This document shows, piece by piece, positions 1-7,697 of a stretch of DNA of 14,973 nt; position 1 is the first letter of the stretch; every line of letters starts with the position of its first letter. Under the pieces are notes generated by a model. The model was not told the DNA's origin and did no database searches. It saw only the letters and a program-made list of their open reading frames with translations. The translations under genes were made by a program, and so were the position numbers. Source of the DNA: a bacterium (GTDB taxonomy: Bacteria > Patescibacteriota > Patescibacteriia > Magasanikbacterales > GWA2-37-8). Location: assembly GCA_021790135.1 (NCBI GenBank), contig JAJYIJ010000013.1, forward strand, positions 1 through 14,973. Reading direction: 5' to 3'.

Positions 1-435
1 TTCGAGACTTTCTTTGGTTACAGCCAACAATTTTTTAACTTCGTCTGGCACCTCTCCAATCGGGAGGGTCAAGGCCGTATCACTGTAGACGGCACGTTCT
101 TTTTTACGTCGACCAACAGGCCATTGCATGCCAATATCAATACTGAAAATATCACCTTTTTTTAAAATCCTTTTTGAGCTGGGAATGCCATGAACAATTT
201 CATTATTAAGCGAAGCACAAATAGTGGCGGGGAAAGGAGGTTCAGCCAGACTTGTTCGATAGCCTTTAAAAGCGGGGCGACCGCCAGCCTCCAAAATCAA
301 ACGCTCGGCCGCCTGGTCAATTTCGGCCGTCGACACCCCAGGCTGGCACAATGTCGCCAACTTATCCAAAATTGCGCCCATCAACGTACCGTTGCGGCGG
401 ATGTTTTCGAGATCGACTTTCGGTTTGATATACAT
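1..435 (-). CDS. map: Methionine aminopeptidase type I, N-terminal part (runs off the window)
   Basis: This enzyme removes the initiator methionine from new proteins in the cytosol, using a two-metal site. The first 145 codons are present; the C-terminal half lies beyond base 1. Translation from the ATG at 435 begins MYIKPKVDLENIRRNG. It then shows the family core: a stretch reading ICASLNNEIVHGIP with the conserved His of VHGIP, then SIDIG and YSDTA, which supply the two metal-binding Asp residues. The remaining His and Glu ligands would be off-window. The ATG is 2 nt after the adk stop, so the two genes are co-transcribed. The secY–adk–map order is the normal one for the spc region. No Shine-Dalgarno is visible; the start context is GTATG. 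Confidence 0.95.
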   Translation of the reverse strand, partial: MYIKPKVDLENIRRNGTLMGAILDKLATLCQPGVSTAEIDQAAERLILEAGGRPAFKGYRTSLAEPPFPATICASLNNEIVHGIPSSKRILKKGDIFSIDIGMQWPVGRRKKERAVYSDTALTLPIGEVPDEVKKLLAVTKESLE

Positions 436-437
436 AC

Positions 438-1097
438 TTATTGAATAGCCTCAACAATGGCTTTCTCAACATCTTGAACCGTCCGCGAGCCATCCACTGT
501 TTTAAGAACGCCTCTTTCTTGATAATAACGGCGAATTGGCAGAAGAGCAACATTACCTTGCTTCATCAAACGATTTTTAACTACCTCAATATTGTCGTCG
601 CTCCGGACTGACAAATCGTGCCCATCTTGGGGGCAACGGCTTTCAGTAGCCGACGCAGGGAAAATGGCGCCACAGCTAGGGCAGACTTTTCGGTGGGTAA
701 GACGATAAAGGGAATCTTCATCAGCTAATGCAATATCAACCACGACCACCTCGGAAAGAAGTTTCCGGGGTTTAAAATAAAGCTCCTCAAAATCGCGCGC
801 CTGCTGTTCCGAACGAACCGCGCCGTCAAATACGATGCCGTTCTTTGTCGCCAGCTCCTTGTCAGCACGACTGAATACTAATTTATAAATTAAATTATCG
901 GACACCAGACCCCCTTGTTTCATGATTGCCCTCGCCTCGTCGACGTCGGTATCATTCCCACTGTTGTCATGTTGAGTAAGCTCGCGCAACAAATCACCGG
1001 TTGAAATATGGGCATACCCATATTTTTGGGCCAACTGTTTTGCCTGCGTACCCTTGCCTGATCCGGGTGGACCGATAAAAATAATAATTTTCTTCAT
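438..1097 (-). CDS. adk: Adenylate kinase
   Basis: It catalyses ATP + AMP to 2 ADP and keeps cytosolic adenine nucleotides balanced. The 219 residues are normal for a long-LID adenylate kinase. The P-loop GPPGSGKGT is at residues 9–17 and STGDLLR at 32–38. The LID carries Cys139, Cys142, Cys155 and Asp158, a likely structural zinc site of the C-x2-C…C-x2-D type. The usual AMP-site motif DGFPRT is replaced by FDGAVRS (residues 90–96): the Arg is kept but Phe-Pro is changed. The start overlaps the stop of the upstream small gene (ATGA), which suggests translational coupling. map follows after 2 nt. Confidence 0.96.
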   Translation of the reverse strand: MKKIIIFIGPPGSGKGTQAKQLAQKYGYAHISTGDLLRELTQHDNSGNDTDVDEARAIMKQGGLVSDNLIYKLVFSRADKELATKNGIVFDGAVRSEQQARDFEELYFKPRKLLSEVVVVDIALADEDSLYRLTHRKVCPSCGAIFPASATESRCPQDGHDLSVRSDDNIEVVKNRLMKQGNVALLPIRRYYQERGVLKTVDGSRTVQDVEKAIVEAIQ

Positions 1098-1396
1098 AGG
1101 CGCGTTTCAGCGTTTCGGTTATTCAGATACTCAACGAGCGTCTTCATGACAGCGTCGCGATCATACACCGTAATCCGATTTTGATCTTTAAGCTGTGTTA
1201 GTACTGTAAAAATTTTTTGTTGCGAAATTGTGCCATTCCCATGCCGAGCATGAAGAAGGCTTTCTTGAATTAATTTTTCTCTATCTTCATGGCCGTTTAA
1301 TGTCGGCACATGGATATAGGTAATCAATTTTTTTATTTCATTCTCGGTGAGTGGATGTTCATCAGTCGGATAGCTGACGGAAGAAAAAAAACCCAT
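1094..1396 (-). CDS. Unrecognised 100-residue protein between secY and adk
   Basis: I do not recognise this protein. It begins MGFFSSVSYPTDEHPLTENE and is hydrophilic, with no membrane segment or cysteine. The predicted content is mostly helical, with charged stretches around residues 18–30, 38–50 and 60–92. It is probably real: it has its own promoter with a TATAAT box 15 nt upstream, its start context is GTATG like most genes here, and its TGA overlaps the adk ATG. The promoter gives an untranslated leader of only about 8 nt. Its place as first gene of the adk–map unit suggests co-expression with adk. That is context only and does not assign a function. Confidence 0.75.
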   Translation of the reverse strand: MGFFSSVSYPTDEHPLTENEIKKLITYIHVPTLNGHEDREKLIQESLLHARHGNGTISQQKIFTVLTQLKDQNRITVYDRDAVMKTLVEYLNNRNAETRL

Positions 1397-1410
1397 ACTT
1401 ACTTTTATTT

Positions 1411-1440
1411 ATTATAAATGTCGCCTAACTAGCCTATCAA
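1411..1440 (-). promoter_or_regulatory. Sigma70-type promoter for the 100-residue gene, adk and map
   Basis: On the minus strand, TTGATA (1435–1440) and TATAAT (1411–1416) are separated by 18 nt. Transcription should start near 1404, only about 8 nt before the ATG at 1396. The promoter lies directly after the secY terminator, so adk and map form a unit separate from the ribosomal-protein operon. Confidence 0.75.
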
Positions 1441-1485
1441 AAAACCCTCAAAGAATCAAGGCGGAATGTATTCTTTTTTTGTTAC

Positions 1486-1514
1486 AAAAAAATGCTTCTC
1501 GTGAGAAGCATTTT
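1486..1514 (-). terminator. Intrinsic terminator after secY
   Basis: The arms at 1504–1514 and 1489–1499 form a perfect 11-bp stem (core ATGCTTCT/AGAAGCAT) with a 4-nt loop, running into a U-tract of seven. It lies 27 nt past the secY stop and would end the long ribosomal-protein–secY transcript. The opposite strand has only four T after the stem, so it is a weaker terminator in that direction. Confidence 0.85.
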
Positions 1515-1540
1515 AATTTATGGCAAAAACCTGCAGCAGA

Positions 1541-2815
1541 CTAGACAATATCGTATTCGTGCATCGTAAGTTGTGATTCAATTTGTTTGGCTGTTTCAAT
1601 CGCCACCGCCACGACGATCAGAATGCTGGTACCACCGATTCGGAAGTTGGCCGAACCAATCGCGCTTTGCACCAAGAGCGGCAAGATGGCAATGGCGCCA
1701 AGAAAAATAGCGCCGACCAGGTTAATGCGATTCATGGTCTGATTAAGATATTTTTCCGTTTCTTTGCCAGGGCGAATGCCGGGGACGAAACCACCCTGTT
1801 TCTGCAGGTTTTCAGCCACATCCTTGGGGTGAAAAATGATGGCGGTATAAAAATAGGTAAAACCAAATACTAAAATAAAATAGAGAACATCATAAAAAGT
1901 TTTGCCCTGGAACAATTGAATGGTGCCAAGAGCAGCGTTGCGCAACCAGACAACATTAGCATGAACAAAAAATTGCGCGATCATTGAGGGGAACAGAAGC
2001 AGCGAGATGGCAAAGATGATCGGAATAACGCCGGCCATATTGACCCGGAGAGGCAAATAGGTACTCGCCCCGCCTGACAGACGGTTGCCATGCATCTGTT
2101 TGGCATAGCTGACAGGAATATTGCGCTGGCCTTCAGTGATGAAAACGACACCAACGACCGTCAAGAGGGCGGCGACAAGAAAAGCCGCATAGGTGTAGAA
2201 TTGCGACGGATCATAATTGATGAGCAGCGTATTCAACCCGCTTGGAAGCGAGGCAACGATACCGGCAAAGATTAGAAGCGAAACACCGTTGCCGACTTTT
2301 TTCTCGGTAATTAACTCACCAATCCACATTAAGAAAATTGTTCCAGCGGTGATGGTGAACATGATGTCAACCACGCGCAGCGGGGTGAGATTAGAAAGAA
2401 TGGGGGCCGACGATTGCCCGAGTAAGCGGATCATGCCGTACGACTGCAAAAAAGCGAGTGGTACAGTGAGCCAGCGTGTATAAATGTTGAGTTTTTGTTG
2501 TCCCTGTTCACCTTCTTTGCTCAATTCCTCAAAAGACGGAACCACCATGGCGAGCAGTTGGAAAATGATGGAGGCAGTGATATACGGCCCGACACCGAGC
2601 ATGACGATCGAAAAATTTTGCATCGTACCGCCAGAAAAGATGTTCAGCAAACCTAGCACCTGATTCCCTTGGAGATAATTTCGTAAATTCGCAACATTCA
2701 CTCCCGGAACCGGAATATGGGCCACCAGACGAAAAATGACTAAGAGACCAACGACAAAAAGGATATTATTACGTATATCCTTTGTCTTCCAGACTGCTAA
2801 AACTTTTTCCCACAT
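1541..2815 (-). CDS. secY: Preprotein translocase channel subunit SecY
   Basis: It forms the protein-conducting channel of the SecYEG translocon in the inner membrane. The 424 residues match the family length and show the expected ten hydrophobic segments. The first is at about residues 17–35, followed by the conserved HIPVPG. The plug region around LGLLNIFSGG comes next, then the segment containing LGVGPYITASIIFQLL. The cytosolic loop before the last pair of helices reads QGGFVPGIRPGKETEKYL, the ribosome- and SecA-facing loop. The C-terminus ends ESQLTMHEYDIV with a TAG stop. The start ATG at 2815 has GT before it and no close Shine-Dalgarno. It is the last gene of the operon before a terminator. 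Confidence 0.98.
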   Translation of the reverse strand: MWEKVLAVWKTKDIRNNILFVVGLLVIFRLVAHIPVPGVNVANLRNYLQGNQVLGLLNIFSGGTMQNFSIVMLGVGPYITASIIFQLLAMVVPSFEELSKEGEQGQQKLNIYTRWLTVPLAFLQSYGMIRLLGQSSAPILSNLTPLRVVDIMFTITAGTIFLMWIGELITEKKVGNGVSLLIFAGIVASLPSGLNTLLINYDPSQFYTYAAFLVAALLTVVGVVFITEGQRNIPVSYAKQMHGNRLSGGASTYLPLRVNMAGVIPIIFAISLLLFPSMIAQFFVHANVVWLRNAALGTIQLFQGKTFYDVLYFILVFGFTYFYTAIIFHPKDVAENLQKQGGFVPGIRPGKETEKYLNQTMNRINLVGAIFLGAIAILPLLVQSAIGSANFRIGGTSILIVVAVAIETAKQIESQLTMHEYDIV

Positions 2816-2823
2816 ACATTACT

Positions 2824-2845
2824 GAGCTTTAGTTTCTTAAAGCCC
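2824..2845 (-). other. Small hairpin upstream of secY
   Basis: In the rplO–secY gap the transcript can pair GGGCUUUA (2838–2845) with UAAAGCUC (2824–2831) around a 6-nt loop, 8 bp including one G·U. A GGAGG sequence overlaps the 5' base of the stem but is about 31 nt from the secY ATG, too far to act as its ribosome-binding site. A role is uncertain. Confidence 0.35.
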
Positions 2846-2878
2846 TCCGTCTTCGCGAGTTTACTTGGCTTGTTCTGG

Positions 2879-3328
2879 TCATTTGTTTACGTCCTTCACC
2901 TCTCCACCGGCAGCTTCAATCTTGGCGCGAGCGCCCTTGGTGCAGGCGACCCCAGAGACAATAATTTTCTTTTTCATTTCACCGGTCGAAAGAATTTTGG
3001 CGGAGCGGATATTTTTACTGACAATCCCTTTTTTCTGAAGAGCCTCAAGCGTGACTGTCTCTCCGGCAACGAAGTGCTTTTCAATGTCGGCGAGGTAAAC
3101 TTCAGCGGCTTTTGTGAGCGGACTCTTGAAACCGCGCAACTTTGGCGTTGATTGCAATAAAAATTTAAAGCCTTTCATCTTCAGACCGCGGCTGCCGCCT
3201 GAACGCGCGGTCTGTCCTTTCCCTCCACGCGTCGACATCGTTCCGTGTCCGGAAGCGTTCCCACGTCCAACCCGTTTCGGACGATGTTTTGAACCCTTTA
3301 CAGCTTTAATACTATGAACTTGCAACAT
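2879..3328 (-). CDS. rplO: 50S ribosomal protein L15 (uL15)
   Basis: This late-assembly protein of the large subunit binds 23S rRNA. Its 149 residues are normal. The N-terminal basic, glycine-rich tail contains RVGRGNASGHGTMSTRGGKG (about residues 19–38) and then GGSRGLKMKGF, both typical of L15. The C-terminal globular part ends AAGGEVKDVNK. The ATG at 3328 follows the rpsE stop by only 18 nt, so the rpmD gene that usually sits between rpsE and rplO is absent. Start context is GTATATG. Confidence 0.97.
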   Translation of the reverse strand: MLQVHSIKAVKGSKHRPKRVGRGNASGHGTMSTRGGKGQTARSGGSRGLKMKGFKFLLQSTPKLRGFKSPLTKAAEVYLADIEKHFVAGETVTLEALQKKGIVSKNIRSAKILSTGEMKKKIIVSGVACTKGARAKIEAAGGEVKDVNK

Positions 3329-3346
3329 ATACTTTTCGAATGTTAA

Positions 3347-3886
3347 TTACTCTTTTATCGGTGCTGCTGTTTTTTCCGCGTCCTTCTCGGCCACCCGTTT
3401 GGGACCGGCTGCCACGCGCTTAAAACTTTGCAAAGCCGCAAAGGTGGCTTTGACAACGGCAATCTTATTTTTTGTTTTTCCTAAAATTTTAGCCGACACA
3501 TTGGGGACGCCCGCTAATTCAAGTACGGAACGCGAAGCACCGCCGGCAATGATACCGGAACCCTTTGGAGCCGGCTTCAACATAATTTTGGCCGCCTTAA
3601 ATTTCGACAGGACCGTATGCGGAATGGTCTCTTTGACGATTGACACTTTAACAATATGTTTTTTGGCTTGATTCACTGCTTTTTCTACACCGAGCTGCAC
3701 ATCTTTGCCTTTAGCAACGCCGTAACCAACGCGACCGTGGCGATCACCGATGATGACGCAAGCCCGAAAACTGAGATGTTTACCACCTTTGGTAACACGG
3801 GTAACACGAGCTAAGTCAAGAATATACTGATCAAATTCGGACTTCTCAGTTTCTTTCCGGCCTCGTTTAAAACCTGGTTTATTCAT
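3347..3886 (-). CDS. rpsE: 30S ribosomal protein S5 (uS5)
   Basis: S5 sits at the mRNA entry tunnel of the small subunit and contributes to decoding accuracy. The 179 residues contain the N-terminal RNA-binding domain (RVTRVTKGGKHLSFRACV at about residues 28–45, then GRVGYGVAKGKD). They also contain the C-terminal fold with APKGSGIIAGGASRSVLELAG. A lysine/alanine-rich tail of about 20 residues ends the protein. It is followed directly by rplO, not by rpmD. No Shine-Dalgarno is evident; the start context is GTATG. Confidence 0.97.
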   Translation of the reverse strand: MNKPGFKRGRKETEKSEFDQYILDLARVTRVTKGGKHLSFRACVIIGDRHGRVGYGVAKGKDVQLGVEKAVNQAKKHIVKVSIVKETIPHTVLSKFKAAKIMLKPAPKGSGIIAGGASRSVLELAGVPNVSAKILGKTKNKIAVVKATFAALQSFKRVAAGPKRVAEKDAEKTAAPIKE

Positions 3887-3899
3887 ACGTGCTCAAAAA

Positions 3900-4274
3900 T
3901 TAAAAGTGCAAGCCGCCAGCGCGTGCTCCTTCGGCTACTGCCGCCACCCGGCCATGATATTGGTACCCACCGCGATCAAATACTGCCGTGGTGATGCCTT
4001 TTGCCGTAGCTTTCTCAGCTAACATTTTACCGAGGAGAAAAGCTGTTGCCACCTTGGCTGACTTCCCCTCCACCTTGACTGGTTTTACTGCTGTACTTTT
4101 CGCGTAGCATAACGTTGTGCCATGAACATCATCAACCAACTGCACCGTCATCGCTTTTAATCCACGAAAAACTGATAAGCGGGGCTTCTCGGCCGTGCCA
4201 CAAAGAACTTTACGCACCCGGGCATGTCGGACAGTGCGCAGAGCTTTTTTAGTTTTAGTAGCCAATCGTTTCAT
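3900..4274 (-). CDS. rplR: 50S ribosomal protein L18 (uL18)
   Basis: L18 binds 5S rRNA and helps seat it in the central protuberance. The 124 residues are typical in length. An N-terminal basic segment (RTVRHARVRK) is followed by EKPRLSVFRG and KSAKVATAFLLGKMLAEKA. The C-terminal block is FDRGGYQYHGRVAAVAEGAR, ending AGGLHF, which is diagnostic for L18. It lies between rplF and rpsE as in other bacteria, 13 nt before rpsE. Start context is GTATG. Confidence 0.96.
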   Translation of the reverse strand: MKRLATKTKKALRTVRHARVRKVLCGTAEKPRLSVFRGLKAMTVQLVDDVHGTTLCYAKSTAVKPVKVEGKSAKVATAFLLGKMLAEKATAKGITTAVFDRGGYQYHGRVAAVAEGARAGGLHF

Positions 4275-4309
4275 ACTGTTTGTTACTTGTTACAAAGGTA
4301 AAAAGATTT

Positions 4310-4858
4310 TTACGCCGCGGCCTTGGCTGCCGTCTTCCCGGCCTTCCGTTTAATCGTTTCATCAATATATTTGATTCCCTTGCCTTTGTAGGGCTCCGGC
4401 TTGCGTACCCGACGAATCATCGCCGCCATTTCACCAACGGCTTGTTTATCGATTCCAGAAATGGTAATAATATTTTTCTCGACGACGAAAGAGATGCCAG
4501 GAGCGGCTTTAATTTCAATCGGATGCGAGTAGCCAACCTCCAAATTTAAATTCATTCCTTTCAACGAAGCTTTGTAACCAACCCCATTAATCTCCAACTG
4601 TTTTTTAAATCCCACCGTCACGCCAGTAATCATATTATTGATCAGACTGGAAAAAGTTCCCCACAAAGCACGATCGCGTTTATTATCAGCATTCGCGACT
4701 TGGGTTGTCACCTTTCCGCCGTCAATAACGACGGTGATGTGCGGGTGCAACGTCTGTTTGAGTTCGCCTTTTGGCCCTTTTATTGAGAGCTGATTTTCTT
4801 TGACCTCGGCGCTCACACCAGCGGGTAACATTCTTATTTTTTTACCAATACGTGACAT
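4310..4858 (-). CDS. rplF: 50S ribosomal protein L6 (uL6)
   Basis: L6 lies near the factor-binding site of the large subunit and consists of two similar domains. The 182 residues begin MSRIGKKIRMLPAGV, the classical L6 start. The second domain carries EVGYSHPIEIKAAPGISF and the C-terminal RRVRKPEPYKGKGIKY motif, the family signature. A basic, alanine-rich tail of about 12 residues follows. It sits between rpsH and rplR. Start context is GTATG. Confidence 0.97.
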   Translation of the reverse strand: MSRIGKKIRMLPAGVSAEVKENQLSIKGPKGELKQTLHPHITVVIDGGKVTTQVANADNKRDRALWGTFSSLINNMITGVTVGFKKQLEINGVGYKASLKGMNLNLEVGYSHPIEIKAAPGISFVVEKNIITISGIDKQAVGEMAAMIRRVRKPEPYKGKGIKYIDETIKRKAGKTAAKAAA

Positions 4859-4900
4859 ACAATTTTATTTTCAGATTTATGATGCTTTTCCGTTCTTTCT

Positions 4901-5290
4901 TTAATAAATTTCGCACAGCAGTTCGCCGCCCACTTTTGCCGCCCGTGCCTCTTTATCCGTCAACAATCCTTTCGGCGTAGATAAAATGGCAATGCCTAGC
5001 CCATTCAATACACTGCTAATTTCATCACTTTTAACATAGCGACGGTGGCCTGGTCGACTCATTCGTTCAAGATGCCGCAGGGTGGCCTGGCCGCCGGTAT
5101 AGTCAAGACTCACCACGATAAAGGGAGGTTTTGTCTTGCTCTCTTCCACTTTGGCCAAGTAGCCTTCGCGGACTAAAATGGAGGCGATACCAAATTTTAA
5201 TTTCGAAAAAGGAATGCTCACCTCTTTTTTATGCACCAAAACCGCATTGCGAATTCTGGTTAACATGTCAGCGATTGGATCAGTCATCAT
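4901..5290 (-). CDS. rpsH: 30S ribosomal protein S8 (uS8)
   Basis: S8 binds 16S rRNA helix 21 early in small-subunit assembly and in enterobacteria represses the spc operon. The 129 residues begin MMTDPIADMLTRIRNA, and the C-terminal signature GIAILSTPKGLLTDKEAR is present. Two ATG codons are adjacent, at 5290 and 5287. The first is preferred because it has T before it, as all other starts here do. The C-terminal sequence GGELLCEIY is typical. I see no S8-binding leader like that before rplE in Escherichia coli. Confidence 0.97.
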   Translation of the reverse strand: MMTDPIADMLTRIRNAVLVHKKEVSIPFSKLKFGIASILVREGYLAKVEESKTKPPFIVVSLDYTGGQATLRHLERMSRPGHRRYVKSDEISSVLNGLGIAILSTPKGLLTDKEARAAKVGGELLCEIY

Positions 5291-5318
5291 AAAATGTATA
5301 AAATGAAACGGTTAAGGA

Positions 5319-5504
5319 TTACCAACTGGCCTTGCGGACTCCCGGGATGCGCCCTTCATTCGCCAATTCACGGAAACAAATTCGGCATAAATTAAACCGG
5401 CGCATAAATCCATGTTTCCGTCCGCATTTCCAACACCGTCGAACGATTCGAGTAGAAAATTTCGGTTTGCGGTTTGATTTAGCAATTTGTCCTTGAGTAG
5501 CCAT
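5319..5504 (-). CDS. rpsN: 30S ribosomal protein S14, zinc-binding type (uS14 type Z)
   Basis: S14 belongs to the head of the small subunit. This is the short zinc-ribbon form of 61 residues. Cys24 and Cys27 (CWKC) and Cys40 and Cys43 (CRIC) would hold one Zn ion. The conserved end is [10 protein letters not shown]. It lies between rplE and rpsH, its usual place. Start context is GTATG. Confidence 0.98.
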   Translation of the reverse strand: MATQGQIAKSNRKPKFSTRIVRRCWKCGRKHGFMRRFNLCRICFRELANEGRIPGVRKASW

Positions 5505-5532
5505 ACTTTAAAAACACGTAGTTACGATTATT

Positions 5533-6069
5533 CTATTTAACAAAGGGGAAACCAAGCTCGGCCAAAAGCGCCTTGCCCTGTTCCTTATTTTTAGCAGTTG
5601 TGTTGATAATTACTTGTAAGCCATGCACTTTATTGAGCTCTTCCATCTTGACTTCTGGAAAAGCGACATTTTCCTTAAAACCGACGGTAAAATTTCCCTG
5701 ACTATCAAAACCTTTGTCGGAAAGACCGTGAAAATCACGCACACGCGGGAATGTCACTTTGATTAATTTTTCCAGAAAATGATACATCCTGGGTCCGCGA
5801 AGCGTCACCGCGACGCCGATTTCTTGACCCTGACGAATTTTAAAATTCGAAATCGCTTTTTTCGCTTTGGTGCGGACAGGTTTCTGTCCAGTGATCCGAG
5901 TCAAGTTCTTTTCAACCATGTCGATAAAATTAGCTTCTTTGACAAAACGGCCAATACCGGCGTTGACGACAATTTTCGTTACCTTCGGCACTTGCATCAC
6001 ATTCTTGAAGTCAAGCTTCTGACGCAAAGCGGGCACAACTTCTTTTTTATATTTTTCGTACAGTGTCAT
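5533..6069 (-). CDS. rplE: 50S ribosomal protein L5 (uL5)
   Basis: L5 binds 5S rRNA with L18 and contacts P-site tRNA. The 178 residues show the family core: VVNAGIGRFVKEA near the N-terminus, ITGQKPVRTKAKKAISNFKIR, then VTLRGPRMYHFLEKLI and RVRDFHGLSDKGFDSQGNFT. The C-terminal NTTAKNKEQGKALLAELGFPF block is typical. It follows rplX by 5 nt. Start context is GTATG. Confidence 0.98.
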   Translation of the reverse strand: MTLYEKYKKEVVPALRQKLDFKNVMQVPKVTKIVVNAGIGRFVKEANFIDMVEKNLTRITGQKPVRTKAKKAISNFKIRQGQEIGVAVTLRGPRMYHFLEKLIKVTFPRVRDFHGLSDKGFDSQGNFTVGFKENVAFPEVKMEELNKVHGLQVIINTTAKNKEQGKALLAELGFPFVK

Positions 6070-6074
6070 ACTAT

Positions 6075-6383
6075 TTAATCAATAGTTTGTTCACAACTTT
6101 TGCATTGCCGAACTTTTTTATCGGCCAGGATCGCATACCCCACCCGCGTTGGTTTCTGGCATTTCGGGCAGATAAGCATGACGCGACTAGCTGGAAAAGG
6201 AGCGAACAAGGCAATTATTTGTCCCTTTTCACTTTGGCTTCGAGCGCGCAAATGTTTCTTGATCTGATTAATGCCTTCAACGACGATCTTGCCTTCCCGA
6301 GGGAAAACCTGGGTTACTTTGCCAGACCGGCCTTTTTCTTTGCCGCTCAACACTTTTACTTGGTCATTCACTTTTATTTTCAT
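6075..6383 (-). CDS. rplX: 50S ribosomal protein L24 (uL24)
   Basis: L24 starts assembly of the large subunit and sits at the exit tunnel. The 102 residues hold a KOW motif near the N-terminus (VKVLSGKEKGRSGKVTQVFP, residues 9–28). A C-terminal extension carries Cys72/Cys75 (CPKC) and Cys94/Cys97 (CKSC), a four-cysteine zinc-ribbon seen in many bacterial L24 proteins but absent from Escherichia coli. It lies between rplN and rplE. Start context is GTATG. Confidence 0.97.
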   Translation of the reverse strand: MKIKVNDQVKVLSGKEKGRSGKVTQVFPREGKIVVEGINQIKKHLRARSQSEKGQIIALFAPFPASRVMLICPKCQKPTRVGYAILADKKVRQCKSCEQTID

Positions 6384-6411
6384 ACAATCTTATGATGTGA
6401 AATTTTCAGGT

Positions 6412-6783
6412 TTACACGACTTCCGGCGCCAGAGAAATGATTTTCTGGAAACCCTTCACGCGTAATTCGCGCGCGATCGGTCCAAAAATACGAGAACCCT
6501 TTGGTTCTTTGGTGGCGCGCTCAATAATAACGGCAGCGTTCTCATCAAAACGAATATAGGTTCCATCCGGTCGACGCATCTCTTTGCGCTGGCGGACAAT
6601 AACGGCGTGCACCACGTCACTTTTCTTGACGAGACCACGCGGAGCCGCTTCTTTGACGACACAGGTAATAACATCACCAAGCCGGGCGTAGCGTTTCTTG
6701 TAGCCATCCAGAATTCGAATACATTGTAATTTTTTGGCGCCCGTATTATCGGCGACCACGAGCATTGCGCGATGTTGAATCAT
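6412..6783 (-). CDS. rplN: 50S ribosomal protein L14 (uL14)
   Basis: L14 lies at the subunit interface and contacts 16S rRNA in bridge B8; it is also the docking site of the silencing factor RsfS. The 123 residues are the standard length. Family blocks include [19 protein letters not shown] at residues 7–25, [13 protein letters not shown], the basic [20 protein letters not shown] and [10 protein letters not shown]. It follows rpsQ by 9 nt. Confidence 0.98.
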   Translation of the reverse strand: MIQHRAMLVVADNTGAKKLQCIRILDGYKKRYARLGDVITCVVKEAAPRGLVKKSDVVHAVIVRQRKEMRRPDGTYIRFDENAAVIIERATKEPKGSRIFGPIARELRVKGFQKIISLAPEVV

Positions 6784-6792
6784 ATTCTCGTA

Positions 6793-7044
6793 TTATTTGC
6801 TGGCAACTAATTGCCATCGTTTCGTTTTTGACAAAGGACGACACTCAATAAATGTAACCTTTTCGCCGACTTTGGCGACACCTTTTTCATCATGAACGTG
6901 GTATTTTCGACTCACGACGTACTTTTTCTGATATTTTTCATTCATTTTCATTGTATCAACACGAACCGTAATAGTTTTCGGGCTGGCAGCAGCAACGACA
7001 ATGCCGATAAAGGTTCGATACGTTTTTTGTTTTGCGGTTGTCAT
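6793..7044 (-). CDS. rpsQ: 30S ribosomal protein S17 (uS17)
   Basis: S17 is a primary 16S rRNA-binding protein with an OB fold. The 83 residues show FIGIVVAAASPKTITVRVD, then KKYVVSRKYHVHDEKGVAKVG and the closing ECRPLSKTKRWQLV, which is the S17 signature. It lies 17 nt after rpmC. Start context is GTATG. Confidence 0.97.
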   Translation of the reverse strand: MTTAKQKTYRTFIGIVVAAASPKTITVRVDTMKMNEKYQKKYVVSRKYHVHDEKGVAKVGEKVTFIECRPLSKTKRWQLVASK

Positions 7045-7061
7045 ACGCAGTTATTCGAAAA

Positions 7062-7259
7062 TTAATTTTTGGTCTGTTCCGCTTGCCGGATAGCGGTCTG
7101 AATACGAGCAATGCTCCGGCGTGCCTCTTTAATTTTGTGCACCTGCGTCAGCTGTTTGCCGGCAACCTGCACACGCGAGGTGTGCAATTTCCCCTGTTCT
7201 TCTGCGAGCAGGCTTTGCAGCTCTTTCGCGCTTTTATTTTTCACTTCAGCGAATTCCAT
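7062..7259 (-). CDS. rpmC: 50S ribosomal protein L29 (uL29)
   Basis: L29 is a small two-helix protein at the tunnel exit, next to the docking site of trigger factor and SRP. The 65 residues are typical. The N-terminal helix contains KSAKELQSLLAEEQGKL, and the C-terminal helix IKEARRSIARIQTAIRQAEQ matches the family's conserved R-x-x-IARI-x-T pattern. It follows rplP by 3 nt and precedes rpsQ. Start context is GTATG. Confidence 0.95.
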   Translation of the reverse strand: MEFAEVKNKSAKELQSLLAEEQGKLHTSRVQVAGKQLTQVHKIKEARRSIARIQTAIRQAEQTKN

Positions 7260-7262
7260 ACA

Positions 7263-7679
7263 TTATTTAATTTTTTCGATAAAGTGCGTCTTGACGCCAA
7301 ATTTATAACCAGCCATTTTCATCGCCTCTTGGGCTGAGCTGCGAGTCACCCCTACCATTTCGAACAGGATGGTGCCCGGCTTAACCACGGCCACATAATG
7401 ATCAGGAGCGCCCTTTCCACCACCCATTGGCGTCTCGTTCCCTTTTTTTGTCACCGGTTTATCGGGGAAAATCCGAATCCATACCTTGCCGCCTTTTCGG
7501 ACATAACGTGTCAACACACGGCGAGCCGCCTCAATCTGCCGGCTTGTCACCCAACCATGATCGTCGCTTTTAAGGCCGAATTCGCCAAAATCAAGAGAAT
7601 TTATCCGTGTTGCCACGCCTTTTTGGCGACGGCGGCCTTTGTGCCATTTGCGATGTTGTACTTTTTTAGGTAATAACAT
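7263..7679 (-). CDS. rplP: 50S ribosomal protein L16 (uL16)
   Basis: L16 helps shape the A site of the large subunit. The ATG at 7679 gives 138 residues beginning [18 protein letters not shown], the standard L16 start. A TTG at 7694 in the same frame would add five unconserved residues and is rejected. Conserved blocks are [40 protein letters not shown] and [10 protein letters not shown]. The start context is GTATG, 18 nt after the rpsC stop. Confidence 0.97.
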   Translation of the reverse strand: MLLPKKVQHRKWHKGRRRQKGVATRINSLDFGEFGLKSDDHGWVTSRQIEAARRVLTRYVRKGGKVWIRIFPDKPVTKKGNETPMGGGKGAPDHYVAVVKPGTILFEMVGVTRSSAQEAMKMAGYKFGVKTHFIEKIK

Positions 7680-7697
7680 ACTCTGAATGCCCAATTT

